From Persicitalea sp963803495 (GTDB lineage Bacteria; Bacteroidota; Bacteroidia; Cytophagales; Spirosomataceae), in assembly GCA_963803495.1 (NCBI GenBank), contig CAWDMP010000002.1:4960001-5024000 (forward strand): DNA of 64,000 nucleotides, in the 5' to 3' direction. The notes below the pieces were generated by a model. The model had not been told where the DNA came from. It ran no database searches and saw nothing but the letters and a program-made list of their open reading frames with translations. A program made the position numbers and the translations under genes. Positions 61,868 through 64,000 of the stretch are shown here, piece after piece (within the stretch, counting starts at the first letter, position 1; each line of letters begins with the position of its first letter).

Positions 61868-61901
61868 TAAAAAGGGGAGCCATCGACTGGCTTCCCTTTT
61901 T
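61868..61901 (+). terminator. Terminator-like hairpin
   Basis: AAAAAGGGGAGCCA pairs with TGGCTTCCCTTTTT (one mismatch) around TCGAC. It lies about 100 bp before the next gene and could end transcription from either side. Confidence 0.75.
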
Positions 61902-62001
61902 CGTCGGCTGAAAGGTCCGACTGGTCGAATAGCGGATTTATTGCCTTAAACAAGGCTTAACTTCATCGCTCAAAGGCGACTAACCACTTCGACTGATCCT
62001 C

Positions 62002-64000
62002 ATGAAAAATTTACTACCCGTTATTTGCTTCGCAGTACTTTGCCTTTTCACTTCGACAGTCAGCGCCCAAAATCTCAGGATCGTCGGGACGGTCGTGGAC
62101 AGTGTTTCCAAGGACCCAGTAGTGGGCGCTTATGTCAGCGTTACGGGCTCGGAAGCTGCTGCCAAACCGCAGTACGTCACGACGGGGTTAGACGGTAGTT
62201 TTGCCTTTTCAAATCTAAAGCCTCAAAAGTACCTGCTCAAAATCAGCTACCTCAGCTTCGGGGAATATCAGAATGTGGTGGAAGTAAAAGACGCCGTCAT
62301 CAATCTAGGCAACATCGCGCTGACGGAGGCGGCCCAGGATTTGAAGGAGGTGAAGGTAGTAGGCCAAATCCAGCAATCGCAGATGAAAGGCGACACGACG
62401 CAGTTCAACGCGGCGGCTTTCAAGACCAATCCCGACGCGACGGTGGAGGACCTGATCCAGAAAATGCCAGGCATCGCGGTGGTGAACGGCGAAGTGCAGG
62501 CGCAGGGCGAAAAGGTACAACGGGTACTGGTAGACGGTAAGCAATTTTTTGGCAACGACGCTACCCTGGCCCTAAAAAACCTGCCCGCCGAAATCGTGGA
62601 TAAAATCGAAGTGTTCGACCGGCAGAGCGACCAGTCGCAGCTGACGGGCTTCGACGATGGCAACGCTCAAAAAACCATCAACGTGGTTACCCGCGCCGAC
62701 CGCAACGCCGGGAAGTTCGGCAAGGCGTTTGCGGGCTACGGCAGCGACGACCGCTACACGGCCGGGGGCAATCTCAACATATTTGGCAAGGACAAGCGCA
62801 TTTCGATCATCGGCCTGTCCAACAATATCAATCAGCAAAACTTCGCCTCCCAGGATCTGGCGGGTGCCCTGGGTAGCTCGGGTGGTGGTGGGCGCGGCGG
62901 CCGGGGCGGTGGCGGCGGCCGTGGGGGCCGTGGGGGCGGGGGCAGTAGTGCCGACAACTTTCTGGTCGGCCAGCAGAGCGGGATCACCAACACCAGCGCC
63001 TTCGGCCTGAACTACACCGACAAATGGGGCGAGAAGCTCGAAGTGACGGGTAGTTATTTTTTCAACCGGTCGGGCAATGCCAATCAGGAAATTACCAACC
63101 GCGAAACTTTCCTGAACAACGCGGCAGGAAATCAATTTTACGACGAACGGAACACCTACGCCAACACCAACCTGAACCACCGGATCAATTTTAGGTTCGA
63201 GTACACGCTGGATGAAAAGAACTCCTTCATATTTTCGCCCGGCGTCAGCTGGCAGGACAACCGGGCCACTACCTTGCGGATCGGCGCTACCAACCTGGCC
63301 AACGGTACCCTGCTCAACGAAACGAACAACGATCGCTTCAGCCACAGCAACGCGCTGAGCTCGAGCAATTCGCTGCTATGGCGGCACAAGTTCGAGAAAG
63401 CCGGCCGGACCTTCTCCGTAAACCTGTCCAACGCGATCAACAACCGCGACAGCGACGGCAGGCTTTACGCCCTGAACCAATTTTACACCGGCAACCGCAA
63501 CCCCAGCGATACCATCGACCAGCGTTCCAACGGCAATTCGGATAATATCCGGTTCGGGGCCGATGTCAACTACACCGAGCCATTAAGTCGAAACATCCAA
63601 TTGCAACTTGGGTACAACGTGTCGCTCAGCAATAGCAATTCCAAGAGCAAAACCTTCGATTTTGTGGATACCGAAACGCAGTACACGCGGCTGGACACGC
63701 TGCTCTCCAACACCTTCGACAATCAGTACCTCACCCAGCGGGCGGGCCTTTCGCTCCGGGGTAATAAAAAACAGGTAATCGGGGCCGTCGGGCTGGATGT
63801 TCAGCGTGCCGGGCTGTACAGCCAGCAGCTTTTTCCCCGCAACAACGAAGTAGACCAAACCTTCCTGAACCTGCTGCCCAATGCGTTTCTGATGTACCGC
63901 CCGAGTACGAGCAAAAACCTCCGGGTGTACTACCGCTCGTCGACCAACGAGCCGTCGATTACGCAGTTGCAAAATGTCGTCAACAACAGCAATCCCCTTT
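62002..64000 (+). CDS. TonB-dependent-receptor-like outer-membrane protein (cut by window edge)
   Basis: At least 666 residues, cut at the right edge. Signal peptide MKNLLPVICFAVLCLFTSTV...AQ is followed by a carboxypeptidase-regulatory-like domain (about residues 25-110, IVGTVVDSVSKDPVVGAYV), then a plug-like region (LIQKMPGIAVVNGEVQAQGE, VLVDGKQFFGNDA) and barrel strands. It has the layout of the outer-membrane beta-barrel/TonB-receptor group with a CarboxypepD_reg domain. A Gly/Arg-rich loop (SSGGGGRGGRGGG) lies near residue 295. No SusD gene is visible inside the window. Confidence 0.88.
   Translation, partial: MKNLLPVICFAVLCLFTSTVSAQNLRIVGTVVDSVSKDPVVGAYVSVTGSEAAAKPQYVTTGLDGSFAFSNLKPQKYLLKISYLSFGEYQNVVEVKDAVINLGNIALTEAAQDLKEVKVVGQIQQSQMKGDTTQFNAAAFKTNPDATVEDLIQKMPGIAVVNGEVQAQGEKVQRVLVDGKQFFGNDATLALKNLPAEIVDKIEVFDRQSDQSQLTGFDDGNAQKTINVVTRADRNAGKFGKAFAGYGSDDRYTAGGNLNIFGKDKRISIIGLSNNINQQNFASQDLAGALGSSGGGGRGGRGGGGGRGGRGGGGSSADNFLVGQQSGITNTSAFGLNYTDKWGEKLEVTGSYFFNRSGNANQEITNRETFLNNAAGNQFYDERNTYANTNLNHRINFRFEYTLDEKNSFIFSPGVSWQDNRATTLRIGATNLANGTLLNETNNDRFSHSNALSSSNSLLWRHKFEKAGRTFSVNLSNAINNRDSDGRLYALNQFYTGNRNPSDTIDQRSNGNSDNIRFGADVNYTEPLSRNIQLQLGYNVSLSNSNSKSKTFDFVDTETQYTRLDTLLSNTFDNQYLTQRAGLSLRGNKKQVIGAVGLDVQRAGLYSQQLFPRNNEVDQTFLNLLPNAFLMYRPSTSKNLRVYYRSSTNEPSITQLQNVVNNSNPL

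Noticed and set aside
1..64000. tRNA, rRNA, IS element or prophage genes
   Set aside because: No cloverleaf, rRNA core sequence, transposase or phage protein was recognised in any gap or frame.

Overview
The window looks like a piece of a Bacteroidota chromosome, most likely order Cytophagales (Spirosoma/Dyadobacter-like). This is inferred from TAnnTTTG promoter boxes ahead of several genes, a CarboxypepD-regulated TonB-dependent-type receptor, many lipoproteins and small outer-membrane barrels, M28/M1/S15 peptidases, a PVC-type haem-binding dehydrogenase-like protein, GH10 xylanase and a GH3-family enzyme. No rRNA, tRNA, CRISPR array, IS element or prophage was recognised.

Layout. 1-5.3 kb: edge fragment, Crp/Fnr-type regulator, a structured intergenic region, then a run of secreted proteins (large lipoprotein, three small barrels, a lipocalin-like lipoprotein). 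5.4-9.9 kb: fatty acid hydroxylase, broken SDR gene, GNAT acetyltransferase, cbpA-cbpM chaperone pair. 10-16.4 kb: M28B carboxypeptidase, membrane LytTR regulator whose first codons lie in a REP-like inverted repeat, intradiol dioxygenase/thioredoxin-like fusion, K+ channel, PfkB kinase. 16.4-20.9 kb: agmatine-to-putrescine genes aguA and aguB, separated by a Fic gene and a small membrane protein; a GT9 gene. 21.4-30.8 kb: assimilatory sulfur cluster on the minus strand (cobA, sulfite reductase with HEPN-like tail, cysN, cysD, cysH, metZ, TauE/SafE transporter) interrupted by a UPF0175/DUF3368 toxin-antitoxin pair. 31-38.1 kb: thiolase, GtrA, xylanase, lipoprotein, and a 1067-aa double-barrel/coiled-coil protein. 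38.2-42.9 kb: MscS-type channel (frameshifted), TPR protein, and three small genes; the TPR protein and its upstream neighbour share a glycine-rich NTGGGDFR motif at their abutting ends. 42.9-54.2 kb: M28 peptidase, PVC-type haem protein, M1 peptidase, S15-type hydrolase, small zincin, GH3 enzyme. 54.4-61.5 kb: TetR-controlled TolC/HlyD/ABC export operon. 61.5-64 kb: toxin-antitoxin remnant and the start of a TonB-dependent-type receptor.

The most interesting system is the 38.2-42.9 kb minus-strand block. Two neighbouring proteins carry almost the same short glycine-rich motif, one at its C-terminus and one at its N-terminus, an arrangement like the effector/receptor pairs of bacterial amyloid-type signalling. 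A second theme is a set of degenerate 7- or 8-bp-period intergenic arrays, often as inverted pairs, plus REP-like palindromes.

Five genes (SDR, cbpM, cysN, MscS, PVC-type haem protein) each need single-base indels to read through. The pattern (about nine insertions and three deletions, always restoring an intact protein length) suggests sequence error more than gene decay, so those genes should be read as probably intact in the organism.
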